From positions 62,001 to 126,000 of the forward strand of contig JAFAFW010000037.1 in assembly GCA_023423275.1 (NCBI GenBank): a stretch of 64,000 nt of DNA. Direction: 5' to 3'. The stretch comes from Pseudomonadota bacterium (GTDB taxonomy: Bacteria > Pseudomonadota > Alphaproteobacteria > Rhizobiales > Hyphomicrobiaceae). Of this stretch, positions 45,154-53,675 are shown piece after piece. Numbering within the stretch: position 1 is the first letter of the stretch; each line of letters starts with the position of its first letter. The translations under genes and the position numbers were made by a program. A model generated the notes under the pieces. It did not search any database. It had not been told where the DNA came from and was given only the letters and a program-made list of their open reading frames with translations.

Positions 45154-46434
45154 CTAGTAGCCAAGACTGGCGGGCAAAAAGCTCGCAATCTGCGGGAAAA
45201 ACACGACCAGCATGATCACGGCGAGGATGACTCCGATGAAGGGGATCACCTCGATCGAGACATCCTTGATGGTGCACCCTGCGAGCGGACAAACCAGGAA
45301 GAGACCAATCGCGACGGGCGGCGTGACCAGCGCGATCTGTACTGTCATCACGATCACCAGCGCCATGTGATAGGGATCCACGCCGAACATGGATGCCATG
45401 GGCGCCACAATGGGGACCAGCATGATCATCGCCGCCACGCCTTCCATCACGAAGCCGAGCAGCAGGAAGATGATCACAACGGCAATCAGGAACATTTCAC
45501 CGGAGCCGATCAAAGGCTGCAAGAAAGCGCCGATCTTCTGCGGCACGAGATTAAGCACCAGAATCCACGCGATCAGCTTTGCCGTACCGAGCAAAAGATA
45601 GACCAGCGCGCTGGTTTTGGCCGAAGCCAGCAGCGATTCCTTGATCGCGCTGAGGTCGAGCGTGCGGTAGCACAGACCGAGCACGAGCGCGTAGAGTGCC
45701 GCCACGGCACCTGCCTCGGTCGGGGTGAAGACGCCACCCAGAATGCCGCCGAGGACGATCACCGGTAATCCAAGCCCCGGCAGCGCCGGCACGAACGTGC
45801 CTACGATATGGCTTATCGACCAGCCGTCGCTACTGCGTGGAAAATTTCGCGCCTTCGCGATCAGCGCCACATACAGCATCATGCCGAGGCCGATAAGGAT
45901 GCCGGGAACCGCGCCGTAGAGGAACAGCTTCGTAACCGACAGGCCGCCGCCCATGATATAAATGATGATGAGCATGGCGACGCTCGGCGGAATGATCGCG
46001 CCCATGACCGAGGAGGAGGCCGTGATGGCGCCCGAAAAGCCGCGCGAGTAGCCGTCACGAATCATGGCGGGTATGAGTGTGCCGCCGACGGCCGCCGTAT
46101 CCGCGACTGCCACGCCGGTGACGCCGCCGAACAGCATGCTGGAGGCGACATTCACATGGGCAAGGCCACCTCGGACCGGCCCGAAGATCGAGCGCGCAAA
46201 GTCGATCATGCGCGACAGGATGTCGGCGCGAGTCGCCAGATCACCGGCAAGAACAAAGAACGGGATCGCCAGCAGCGGAAACGAGTCCATGCCGCCGAAG
46301 ACGACCGTCGGAATGATGCTGAGGGAGGCATCTCCCGTAATCAGCAGATAGCCGAGCGCGACTGCGCCCAGGGCAAAAGCGACCGGCACGCCGAGCGCCA
46401 GGACGGCAAAGAACGCCGGGAGGATCGTGATCAT
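45154..46434 (-). CDS. TRAP transporter large permease DctM (system 1)
   Basis: 426-residue membrane protein with about a dozen helices, the sodium-driven translocator of a tripartite ATP-independent periplasmic transporter. Seen: conserved GVTGVAVADTAAVGGTLIPA (about 95-115), ITASSSVMGAIIPPSVAMLI and the C-terminal VTPPVAIGLFL. It completes the operon dctP-dctQ-dctM on the minus strand, ten bases after dctQ. Confidence 0.94.
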   Translation of the reverse strand: MITILPAFFAVLALGVPVAFALGAVALGYLLITGDASLSIIPTVVFGGMDSFPLLAIPFFVLAGDLATRADILSRMIDFARSIFGPVRGGLAHVNVASSMLFGGVTGVAVADTAAVGGTLIPAMIRDGYSRGFSGAITASSSVMGAIIPPSVAMLIIIYIMGGGLSVTKLFLYGAVPGILIGLGMMLYVALIAKARNFPRSSDGWSISHIVGTFVPALPGLGLPVIVLGGILGGVFTPTEAGAVAALYALVLGLCYRTLDLSAIKESLLASAKTSALVYLLLGTAKLIAWILVLNLVPQKIGAFLQPLIGSGEMFLIAVVIIFLLLGFVMEGVAAMIMLVPIVAPMASMFGVDPYHMALVIVMTVQIALVTPPVAIGLFLVCPLAGCTIKDVSIEVIPFIGVILAVIMLVVFFPQIASFLPASLGY

Positions 46435-46444
46435 GTTTGAACCT

Positions 46445-46915
46445 TCAATCCTGGGGCTGGCTTAGCGCTTCGCGGGCGTGCGTAACAAGATTGCGAATGC
46501 CAAGCACCGCCATCAGAACCCCGGCGATGGGTAGCGCCGCATGAAACCAAACCATGCCGACGCCAAGCGTAATTGTGGTCTGGCCGATAATTTTTGGGAG
46601 ATTCATGCTACAGGCGTAGATAAATCCAATCAGGAAGAAGAGGACGACGACGTCAGCAAGACAGGTCACCAGCGCAGACAGTCGCCGCGGCAGCATATCC
46701 GGGACAAGGCTGATCCGGATATGACCATTCTCGTTCATCAGAAGGACGGCGCCCAGCATTGCCACCCAGATCATGGTGTAGCGCGTCAGTTCCTCGTGGA
46801 CGGTGAAAGAGAGGTCGAAGGCATTTCGAAGGATGACCTCGATCATCACAGTGCCGGCGACGACCGCCATCAGAGCGACGACGAGCCATTCGACAACCTT
46901 CAGCAGTGAGGTCAT
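46445..46915 (-). CDS. TRAP transporter small permease DctQ (system 1)
   Basis: 156 residues with four predicted helices (about 5-27, 42-63, 80-103, 122-143) and the DctQ motif TVHEELTRYTMIWVAMLGA. ATG 46915 has AAGGGGCGG upstream; an in-frame ATG at 46936 lacks one. Lies between dctP and dctM of the same system. Confidence 0.9.
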   Translation of the reverse strand: MTSLLKVVEWLVVALMAVVAGTVMIEVILRNAFDLSFTVHEELTRYTMIWVAMLGAVLLMNENGHIRISLVPDMLPRRLSALVTCLADVVVLFFLIGFIYACSMNLPKIIGQTTITLGVGMVWFHAALPIAGVLMAVLGIRNLVTHAREALSQPQD

Positions 46916-46979
46916 GTCCGCCCCTTGGTGCCGCATGACGCACGCGGGCCTGCGTCGCCCGCGTGCACCTTGTCGGTGA

Positions 46980-47972
46980 TTATTGATTGGCCGCGACGAT
47001 GACGTCCACGATGTCCTTGCCGCCAGGGCCTAGATCCGCAATGGCCGCATCGTAGATCTCCCTGGCGATACGGCGGAATTCGGCCAAAGTCTCCGGCGGA
47101 ACATCGTTGATTGTCATCGACGTGCTCAGGAGCTTCATGAGCTCGGCCGACTTCTCATCGTTGACCTTGCGCTCGTACTCGGTAGCCACCGCAATGGCCT
47201 CCTCGACCGCCTTCATATTCTCAGGTCCGAGCTTGGCACGCACGCCCTCGCTCATGACTACGATCATCGGTTCGTTTACATGGCCGGTGAGCGAATAGAA
47301 CTTCTGCACCTCAAAAATGCGGAACGGATGCACGACGCCGGGCGGGTTCTCCTGACCATCAAGAACCCCCTGCTGGAGAGCCGGCATCAGCTCGGCAAAG
47401 TCCATCGGTGTCGGGACCGCACCAAGGGCTTTGAAAAAAGCGACGTGAACACTCGAGGGCAGCGTACGCAGCTTCAATCCCTTCAGATCCTCGACCTTGT
47501 TGATCGGCCTCTTGTTGTTGGAGACGTGGCGGAAGCCGTTGTCCCACCAGCCGATGATGCTCATGTTCGAAGACTTCAGGGTGTCCGACAGCTTGCGCCC
47601 TGCTTCGCCGTCGAGCACCTTGAACATCGTCTCACGGTCCTTCCACATATAAGGGAACAGGACGGCGTTGAGCTGCGGCGCGAAGCGTGATGCGTGCGCG
47701 AGACCGGACAGGACGAAATCGATGTTACCAGCCTTGGCCAGCTCCAGGGCCTCGCGGTTCGATCCGAGCGTGTTGTTATTGAAGATCTGGATCGTGACCT
47801 TGCCGTTGGTCCGCTTTTCCAGCTCCTTCTTGAACACTTCCTGCGAAGGAGCCCAAGGGCTCGACTCGGTCGCGACACTGGCCAGGCGCAGTGTCACGTC
47901 GGCGGCATGAACCTGGGCTGACAGGCCGATGGCGGCTATCGATGAAAATGCGGCAATGCTTAGAAATTTCAT
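46980..47972 (-). CDS. TRAP transporter substrate-binding protein DctP (system 1)
   Basis: 330-residue periplasmic binding protein with a signal peptide cleaved near VHAAD (about 23). Seen: DVTLRLASVATESSP and the DctP core DLKGLKLRTLPSS, whose Arg normally salt-bridges a substrate carboxylate, then LMPALQQGVLDGQENP. The ligand is therefore probably an organic acid, unidentified. First gene of its operon. 293 bases separate it from the IclR gene; I see no feature in that gap except a probable promoter region. Confidence 0.93.
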   Translation of the reverse strand: MKFLSIAAFSSIAAIGLSAQVHAADVTLRLASVATESSPWAPSQEVFKKELEKRTNGKVTIQIFNNNTLGSNREALELAKAGNIDFVLSGLAHASRFAPQLNAVLFPYMWKDRETMFKVLDGEAGRKLSDTLKSSNMSIIGWWDNGFRHVSNNKRPINKVEDLKGLKLRTLPSSVHVAFFKALGAVPTPMDFAELMPALQQGVLDGQENPPGVVHPFRIFEVQKFYSLTGHVNEPMIVVMSEGVRAKLGPENMKAVEEAIAVATEYERKVNDEKSAELMKLLSTSMTINDVPPETLAEFRRIAREIYDAAIADLGPGGKDIVDVIVAANQ

Positions 47973-48265
47973 GGCGGCCTCCCAGCCTGATTGTTGTTTC
48001 AGTCGGGCGCACTAGTCTCTAATCGGCCCCGCTATCCAAATCGTAGTAGCGCCGAGACGCCGTTCGCAAGCTGCGCAGCGGAAACACATTGGTGTGTAGG
48101 GAGCGACAATGCCTGTACGCGCCACGCGCCAATGGGGTTCATCAACTTGCTTTGCAGCAGCCCCGATCGGCTTATTCCCTCAGGTTTGATGAGCCGCCAT
48201 CATGGTGCCTTCGCCAGGGAGTGAGGACCCGGAAGGCGATATTGCCGCGACACGTTGACGGTTCA

Positions 48266-49108
48266 TCAGTCGTTGGCTGAACAGCGCCTCTTTCGCAGCC
48301 GGCCGGAGGCGGCTTTCTGGAGATCGACGCTGGACCAGCCAACAGTACCTTCGATCTCGCGGGCGGCGACCTGAACGGCTTCGATATAGCGTTTGGAGTT
48401 CCTCATCGCCCGCCGCTCCGGCAACACGATGCTGATCGCGGCGACGCACTCACCAGCGGGATTGACGAGTGGGGCAGCGATACAGGCCAGTGCGTAGTCC
48501 GAAACCCCCAGTTGGATACTGCATCGCCGCTCCAGAGCCAGGCGGGACTCAGCAGCCAACACAACAGGATCGGTTTCTGCACGTCCTGTCGGGGAGGGGA
48601 GACAAGCGCGTGCATAGAGGGCGCGCCGCGCCCCATCCGGCAGGTGGCCCGTCAATAGGCGGCCCGATGCCGTCCAGTTGAGCGGCACGCGAGAACCGAC
48701 GCGGGAGGATACGACGAATGAGCCCGGGCCTTCGACCATGGCGATCACGACCATCATGTTGTCATCGCGACCGCAAAGCTGGACGCTTTCGCCGATCTCC
48801 GCACTCAATGTACGCATGACCTTGTTGGCGACACCGATGAACGGCATGCTGTCCTGGTAGGCAAGGCCGAAATACATCAGCCGAGGACCCAGAGCGGCAC
48901 CGCCTGAACCGTCGCGGATGAGAAGGCCGTGCTCCGTCAATTCCTCAACGATTTTATAGATCGTCGAGGTTGGCGCATCCAAGGCGCGCGCGAGTTCCGC
49001 CGCGGTCGATTGCGCGCCATATCGGACCATATGGTCGATGATCTCGATCGTGCGGTCGATACCGCTGGTGCGGGATCGGCGGGAAGTGTTTGATCGGGCG
49101 CTCGGCAC
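48266..49108 (-). CDS. IclR-family transcriptional regulator
   Basis: 280 residues. N-terminal helix-turn-helix about 18-80 (RTIEIIDHMVRYGAQSTAAE, then LARALDAPTSTIYKIVEEL) and a C-terminal GAF-like effector domain (SRVGSRVPLNWTASGRLLTG, the IclR signature). It sits between two TRAP operons facing away from it, so it may govern one or both. A 20-base near-perfect palindrome 75-94 bases upstream of its start is a candidate site. Confidence 0.92.
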   Translation of the reverse strand: MPSARSNTSRRSRTSGIDRTIEIIDHMVRYGAQSTAAELARALDAPTSTIYKIVEELTEHGLLIRDGSGGAALGPRLMYFGLAYQDSMPFIGVANKVMRTLSAEIGESVQLCGRDDNMMVVIAMVEGPGSFVVSSRVGSRVPLNWTASGRLLTGHLPDGARRALYARACLPSPTGRAETDPVVLAAESRLALERRCSIQLGVSDYALACIAAPLVNPAGECVAAISIVLPERRAMRNSKRYIEAVQVAAREIEGTVGWSSVDLQKAASGRLRKRRCSAND

Positions 49109-49182
49109 GGAGTTCTCTGAGCACGGATGTTACGCTTGACGGGGTAAAATACTGCGCATAGTCTTTCTATAACAACGCAACC

Positions 49183-49202
49183 TATTCTATAATTATGGAA
49201 TA
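49183..49202. promoter_or_regulatory. Near-perfect palindrome, candidate IclR operator
   Basis: TATTCTATAATTATGGAATA: arms match except for one mismatched pair. It lies between the divergent iclR-like gene and TRAP system 2, in an AT-rich patch. A related TTTCTATAA half occurs near 49165 and ATTCCAT near 49266. IclR proteins bind such GGAAT/ATTCC palindromes; binding is inferred. Confidence 0.45.
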
Positions 49203-49365
49203 AAGCAACTCATCTTGAGGCTGCTGCTGATGATATCGGCGGTATCGAATTATGGGCCTTTGCGATTATTCCATGGGCGTTGCGGGAGGTGTTGAATATC
49301 CTCCTTCAGCCGCTGCGGCGCCCTCTCGAATAGTCATAGCTTCTGACGTTTAAAAGGGGAGAACT

Positions 49366-50475
49366 ATGAGAAGGCAGGTCTTTAGTTCCGTTATCAGCAA
49401 TGGTCTACGTCGTGCGTCCGGCGCTGCGGCGCTTTTTTCGGGGATATTGATCGCCAGCGCGTTGATTGCGCAGCCTGCGGATGCCGCGAAGTACAAAATG
49501 GCAATCGCCCACCTTTTGCCGGAGGAAATGAACAACGAAGTGCATCCGGCATTGACCCATTTCAAGTCGCTCGTTGAGGCCGGAACCAAGGGCGAAGTTG
49601 AAGTCCAACTGTTCGGCGGCGGGCAGCTCGGATCGGAGGTCGAGACCGGCAAGCAGGCGCAGGATGGCAAACTGCTGCAATCGACCGTGATTTCATCCGG
49701 CGCGATGTCGTCGTTCTACCCGAAGTATCAGCTCATCACCGCACCGTTCCTTTTCCCGAATTATCAGATCGCGCACGCCTTCTTCGACGGAGAGTGGTTT
49801 GCCAACTTCATGAAGGGTTCGGTTGAGTCTTCCGGCTTGCGTTATTTGGGTACGTTTGACGATGGTGGCGGCTTCGTTGCTTTCACCACCAACAAAAAGC
49901 TGATCCGCACGGCTGACGACATCAAGGGGCTGAAGATCCGTGTCGAGGAAAATCCAGCCCACGTCGCAACCATGCGTGCTCTCGGCGCATCGGCAACGCC
50001 GCTGCCGTGGGGTGAGGTGATCACCGCGCTGTCAACCGGTCTTGCCGATGGTCAGTTCAATGCGCCGGGCGTCAGCAAATTTTTCAAGCTGTGGGAAGTC
50101 AATAGTTATACGACGCTCAGTGGCCACGTTTATAACTCCCAGGCTTGGCTGGTCAGCGATAAGTGGCTTCAGTCGCTGCCGGAAGAGTACCGTAAGGTGA
50201 TTATCCAGGCGGCCCGGGAATCCATTGCTCTGGCGCATGGCATTTCCGCCCTGCAGTCGATCGATGGATGGAACGAATCCTGCAAGCGGTTCAAGGAGTG
50301 CTATATTCTCCCCGCCGCCGAACGCCAGAAAATGGCCGACATTGCGCAGCCGGCCTGGAAGAACTGGATCGTGAAGGATTTTGGCCTTGATCAGGCGCTC
50401 GTTGACAGCCTCTTCACCGAAGTGAAGCGGATCTCGGATGCAACGGATAAGAGTAACGCGCTGTACGCAAAGTAA
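49366..50475 (+). CDS. TRAP transporter substrate-binding protein DctP (system 2)
   Basis: 369-residue periplasmic binding protein with a long signal peptide (about 1-41, cleavage at PADAAKY). Seen: FLFPNYQIAHAFF, the Arg in DDIKGLKIRVEENP expected to contact a carboxylate, and ITALSTGLADGQFNAP. It is only distantly similar to the system 1 protein, so the two probably bind different ligands. ATG 49366 follows AAGGGGAG. A hairpin lies just after the stop, ahead of dctQ. Confidence 0.93.
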   Translation: MRRQVFSSVISNGLRRASGAAALFSGILIASALIAQPADAAKYKMAIAHLLPEEMNNEVHPALTHFKSLVEAGTKGEVEVQLFGGGQLGSEVETGKQAQDGKLLQSTVISSGAMSSFYPKYQLITAPFLFPNYQIAHAFFDGEWFANFMKGSVESSGLRYLGTFDDGGGFVAFTTNKKLIRTADDIKGLKIRVEENPAHVATMRALGASATPLPWGEVITALSTGLADGQFNAPGVSKFFKLWEVNSYTTLSGHVYNSQAWLVSDKWLQSLPEEYRKVIIQAARESIALAHGISALQSIDGWNESCKRFKECYILPAAERQKMADIAQPAWKNWIVKDFGLDQALVDSLFTEVKRISDATDKSNALYAK

Positions 50476-50484
50476 GCATTTCCG

Positions 50485-50518
50485 AAACCCGGAATCACAT
50501 TGGTTCCGGGTTTCCTTT
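50485..50518 (+). terminator. Intra-operon hairpin/partial terminator between dctP and dctQ
   Basis: Perfect 10-bp stem AAACCCGGAA (50485-50494) with TTCCGGGTTT (50504-50513), 9-base loop, then CCTTTG, a weak T tract. Such hairpins after TRAP or ABC binding-protein genes let the binding protein outnumber its permease. Confidence 0.7.
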
Positions 50519-50586
50519 GAGAACGATGATGCCTTTCCGGTCAGCCTGGTGACCTATCCGCCAAAGCTCTTGGAGCTTACCGTCCC

Positions 50587-51171
50587 GTGATGCCGCTATC
50601 AGAACGTATCAGCAGCGGCGTTGATGCGGCCGTGACCGCATTCTGCGTCGGATGCATTCTCGTCATGCTGAGCATCTCTTTCATCGGCTTCTTCTACATG
50701 GTGATCACCGGGGCCGCTCTGAGCTGGACGTACTCCCTCGCCCGGCTATTCATTCCGTGGCTCGGTTTGCTCAGTCTGACCGTCGCCTTTCGTCGCGGCG
50801 AGCACATTGCCATGACGTCATTCCGGGATCTGTTTCCTGCACGCGTCGTGTCCGTCATAAAGGGCCTGAACTATGTTATCGTCGGGCTCTTCGCGGTTTT
50901 GCTGATCTGGTTCGGCTACGACTACGCAGCCGGGTCGCGCGACTACTTCATGGTGTCGGATCAAATTCAGATTCACTCACGCTGGGTAACGAGCGCAGTG
51001 CCGATTACCGGGCTTGTTCTATTGATCCACGTGCTGTGCGGTGCGCGACTCTTCGATCCTCCGAATATTCTCGATGAATCCGACATGACTGTCAGCGAGG
51101 ACGAATTCAGAGCAGCCGGTCTGGGGCCGGGGCAGGGTCAAGAACCAGAGGAACGGAGCATTCAAACGTGA
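50587..51171 (+). CDS. TRAP transporter small permease DctQ (system 2)
   Basis: 194 residues with four helices (about 14-40, 45-65, 90-112, 132-152) and a hydrophilic C-terminal tail rich in Glu. The motif SLARLFIPWLGLLSLTVAFRRGEH corresponds to the DctQ signature. It ends in a GTGA overlap with dctM, so translation of the permeases is coupled. 111 bases separate it from dctP. Confidence 0.89.
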   Translation: MMPLSERISSGVDAAVTAFCVGCILVMLSISFIGFFYMVITGAALSWTYSLARLFIPWLGLLSLTVAFRRGEHIAMTSFRDLFPARVVSVIKGLNYVIVGLFAVLLIWFGYDYAAGSRDYFMVSDQIQIHSRWVTSAVPITGLVLLIHVLCGARLFDPPNILDESDMTVSEDEFRAAGLGPGQGQEPEERSIQT

Positions 51172-52445
51172 CCTCTGCTGTTGGCATATTCGTCCTGTTG
51201 ATCCTGTTGGGCACGCCGATTGCGGTTGTGATGGTGATGTCGGGACTATCCGGCGCCATGGAACTTGGCGGTTCCGATTTTCTCGGGATCGTTGCGGAGC
51301 GTATGTTTTCCGGCACCAGTGGCTATTTGCTGATGGCCATTCCCTACTTCATCTTCACGGCCGAGCTCATGAACCAGGCGGGGTTGACGGAGCGTCTTAT
51401 CGCTTTCAACAATGCCTTGTTCGGTCGCATCCGCGGCGCTCTCAGTCACGTCAACGTTGCTGTCAGCCTCTTCTTCTCCGGGCTGACCGGTGCGGCCATC
51501 ACCGACACGGTGGCGATCGGCAAGATCATGATTCCCGCCATGAAGCGTGAAGGTTACACCGCCGAATATGCAGCGGCTGTAACAGCGTGCTCATCGATCA
51601 TCGGCCCGATCATCCCGCCGAGCATCGTCATGGTCGTGTATGCCTCGCTACTGCAGAACGTGTCGGTGCTGTCCCTGTTTGCGGCCGGTATCATTCCCGG
51701 TCTGTTGATGACGCTTGCGCTGTTGATCACGAGCGGGATCCTGGCGTGGATGTACAAATTCCCCCGGCATGGCGACACTAATTTACGGGCGGCGGCGCGC
51801 GCGTTTCTCCCGACGATCCCCGCGCTGCTTGTACCGTTCATCATTCTGGCTGGTATTCTCGGCGGTTTCACCACGGTTACCGAGGCTTCTGCCTTTGCTG
51901 CGGTCTACACGATCGCGCTCGGCGTTTTTGCTTATCGCACATTGACCTTGTCCAAGCTCTGGCAGACGCTTGTCGTCACGGTTCAGTTCAGCGGCGTGGT
52001 CTTCTTCCTTCTGGCGGCTTCCACGGTGCTGGGCTGGTTTGTGACGCGCTCCGGTATTGCCCGCGAAGCCGCCAGCATGATCGCCACAGTCAGCACCGAT
52101 GCAACGATCCAGATCATGCTGGTCAATGCACTCCTGATCCTGATCGGGACGGTGCTCGACGTGTTGCCGGCGCTGGTTGTCGTCGGCCCGGTTCTTGTTC
52201 CGGCAATGATACAGCTTGGTTTTGATCCGCTGCATTTCGCGATGGTGATGATCCTGGCGCTCAACCTCGCCAATATCACTCCCCCCGTCGGCATGACGCT
52301 GATGACGGCGACGCAGATTGCGGGTGTGCCCTATGAACGGGCCATCATCGCGTCGATCCCATTCTACATCACGCATTTGATCGTCTTGATCATGGTCTCA
52401 CTGTGGCCGGCGCTCGTGCTATGGCTACCGCGCTTGCTTCTCTGA
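51168..52445 (+). CDS. TRAP transporter large permease DctM (system 2)
   Basis: 425-residue multi-helix permease starting at GTG 51168 within the dctQ stop. Seen: LSGAMELGGSDFLGIVAER, GLTGAAITDTVAIGKIMIPA, VTACSSIIGPIIPPSIVMVV and LANITPPVGMTLM, the standard DctM landmarks. A PLP-dependent enzyme gene follows after 18 bases on the same strand, probably in the same operon. Confidence 0.94.
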   Translation: MTSAVGIFVLLILLGTPIAVVMVMSGLSGAMELGGSDFLGIVAERMFSGTSGYLLMAIPYFIFTAELMNQAGLTERLIAFNNALFGRIRGALSHVNVAVSLFFSGLTGAAITDTVAIGKIMIPAMKREGYTAEYAAAVTACSSIIGPIIPPSIVMVVYASLLQNVSVLSLFAAGIIPGLLMTLALLITSGILAWMYKFPRHGDTNLRAAARAFLPTIPALLVPFIILAGILGGFTTVTEASAFAAVYTIALGVFAYRTLTLSKLWQTLVVTVQFSGVVFFLLAASTVLGWFVTRSGIAREAASMIATVSTDATIQIMLVNALLILIGTVLDVLPALVVVGPVLVPAMIQLGFDPLHFAMVMILALNLANITPPVGMTLMTATQIAGVPYERAIIASIPFYITHLIVLIMVSLWPALVLWLPRLLL

Positions 52446-52463
52446 CGCGGGAAGAGGATCGCC

Positions 52464-53675
52464 GTGAAGCTGCGTTGCGTTGATTGCGGGCTGATGATGC
52501 CGGCTGGTGCCAGTTATGCCTGCAACGTCTGTCAGGGCATTCTGGAGGTCGTCGCACCGGCTGGAACGTCGACCGAGGGTGATCGCTATCTGGCAGAGAC
52601 GATGTGGCGCCATGCCGATCGCCTGTCAGTGAGTGAGCGGACTGCAATTGTCTCGTTGGGCGAGGGCAATACACCCCTGCACAGAGGCGAAAGACTGGAA
52701 CAAGCGCTTCCTGGTTTCACCGGACAGATCTGGCTCAAGGACGAAACGGTCAATCCCACGGGGTCCTTCAAGGACCGGCTGATCAGCGCTGTCGTAAGTT
52801 GGGCGAAACAGCACGGCTATGCGGGTATCGTGTGTGCCTCCAGCGGCAACGCAGGCGCCTCGACCTCAGCCTATGCCGCACGCGCCGGCCTGAAGGCGAT
52901 CGTCGTTGTGCCGACGCATACGCCGGAGGAGAAGCTGACGCAGATTGCGGCCTATGGCGCACTGCTGGTCAAAGTCGACGGCCACTACAGCTACGCGTAC
53001 GACGTTGCCGGGCGGCTCGCCAGGGACCATGGTCTGGTCAACGTCACGACGACCTTTCTCAACCCGTACGGTGTGGACGCTCTGAAACTCGTCGGCGAGG
53101 AACTCGCCGTGCAGCTCGACGGCCGGGTGCCGGACTACGTCATTGTGCCGACAGGTGCCGGGCCATTGGTGAAAGGGGTCATACAGGGATTTGCCGAGCA
53201 CGGCTCCGGCAAGATCCCGAAGCTTGTCGCGGTGCAAGCGGCCGGCTGTGCGCCGATCGTTCGTGCTTTTGATGAAGGGGCGGAGTGTGTGACGGCCTGG
53301 GATGAGCCAAATACGATTGCGTCAGGCATCTCCGATCCACTGATCGGCTACGAACGCGATGGCAGCTATACGCTCCGGTTACTGCGCGAAACGGGTGGTC
53401 TCGCCGTTGCCGTCAGCGATGATGACCTGCGTGATGCCATGTCAACGCTGGCTCATCGTATGGGGCTATTGGCCGAGCCGACCGGTGCCAGTTCGTTTGC
53501 CGCGGTGCGCGCGATGTTGGGTTCGGGGCGCATTCCAAGCAGCGCCACCGTTGTCTGCATGATGACGGGGCATGGCTACAAGGACATGAAGATCTATCGC
53601 GGAATGCCTAATCGCGTGCGCCAGCTTGGCAGTGTTCCGCAAGACGCCGAGCTCGCGCAGCTGCTGGCCGATTGA
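52464..53675 (+). CDS. Threonine synthase-like PLP-dependent enzyme (fold type II)
   Basis: 403 residues from GTG 52464 (GGAAGAGG upstream). N-terminal zinc-ribbon-like Cys5, Cys8, Cys20, Cys23, then a tryptophan-synthase-beta fold: SLGEGNTPLHR, PLP Lys103 in NPTGSFKDRL, CASSGNAGAS, phosphate-loop-like PTGAGPLVKG and a C-terminal MTGHGYKD. Threonine synthase matches best, but housekeeping thrC is not expected after a TRAP transporter. A beta-eliminating ammonia-lyase or related catabolic activity on an imported hydroxy-amino acid is equally plausible. The nearest partner may be the RidA protein in the same island. Confidence 0.82.
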   Translation: MKLRCVDCGLMMPAGASYACNVCQGILEVVAPAGTSTEGDRYLAETMWRHADRLSVSERTAIVSLGEGNTPLHRGERLEQALPGFTGQIWLKDETVNPTGSFKDRLISAVVSWAKQHGYAGIVCASSGNAGASTSAYAARAGLKAIVVVPTHTPEEKLTQIAAYGALLVKVDGHYSYAYDVAGRLARDHGLVNVTTTFLNPYGVDALKLVGEELAVQLDGRVPDYVIVPTGAGPLVKGVIQGFAEHGSGKIPKLVAVQAAGCAPIVRAFDEGAECVTAWDEPNTIASGISDPLIGYERDGSYTLRLLRETGGLAVAVSDDDLRDAMSTLAHRMGLLAEPTGASSFAAVRAMLGSGRIPSSATVVCMMTGHGYKDMKIYRGMPNRVRQLGSVPQDAELAQLLAD

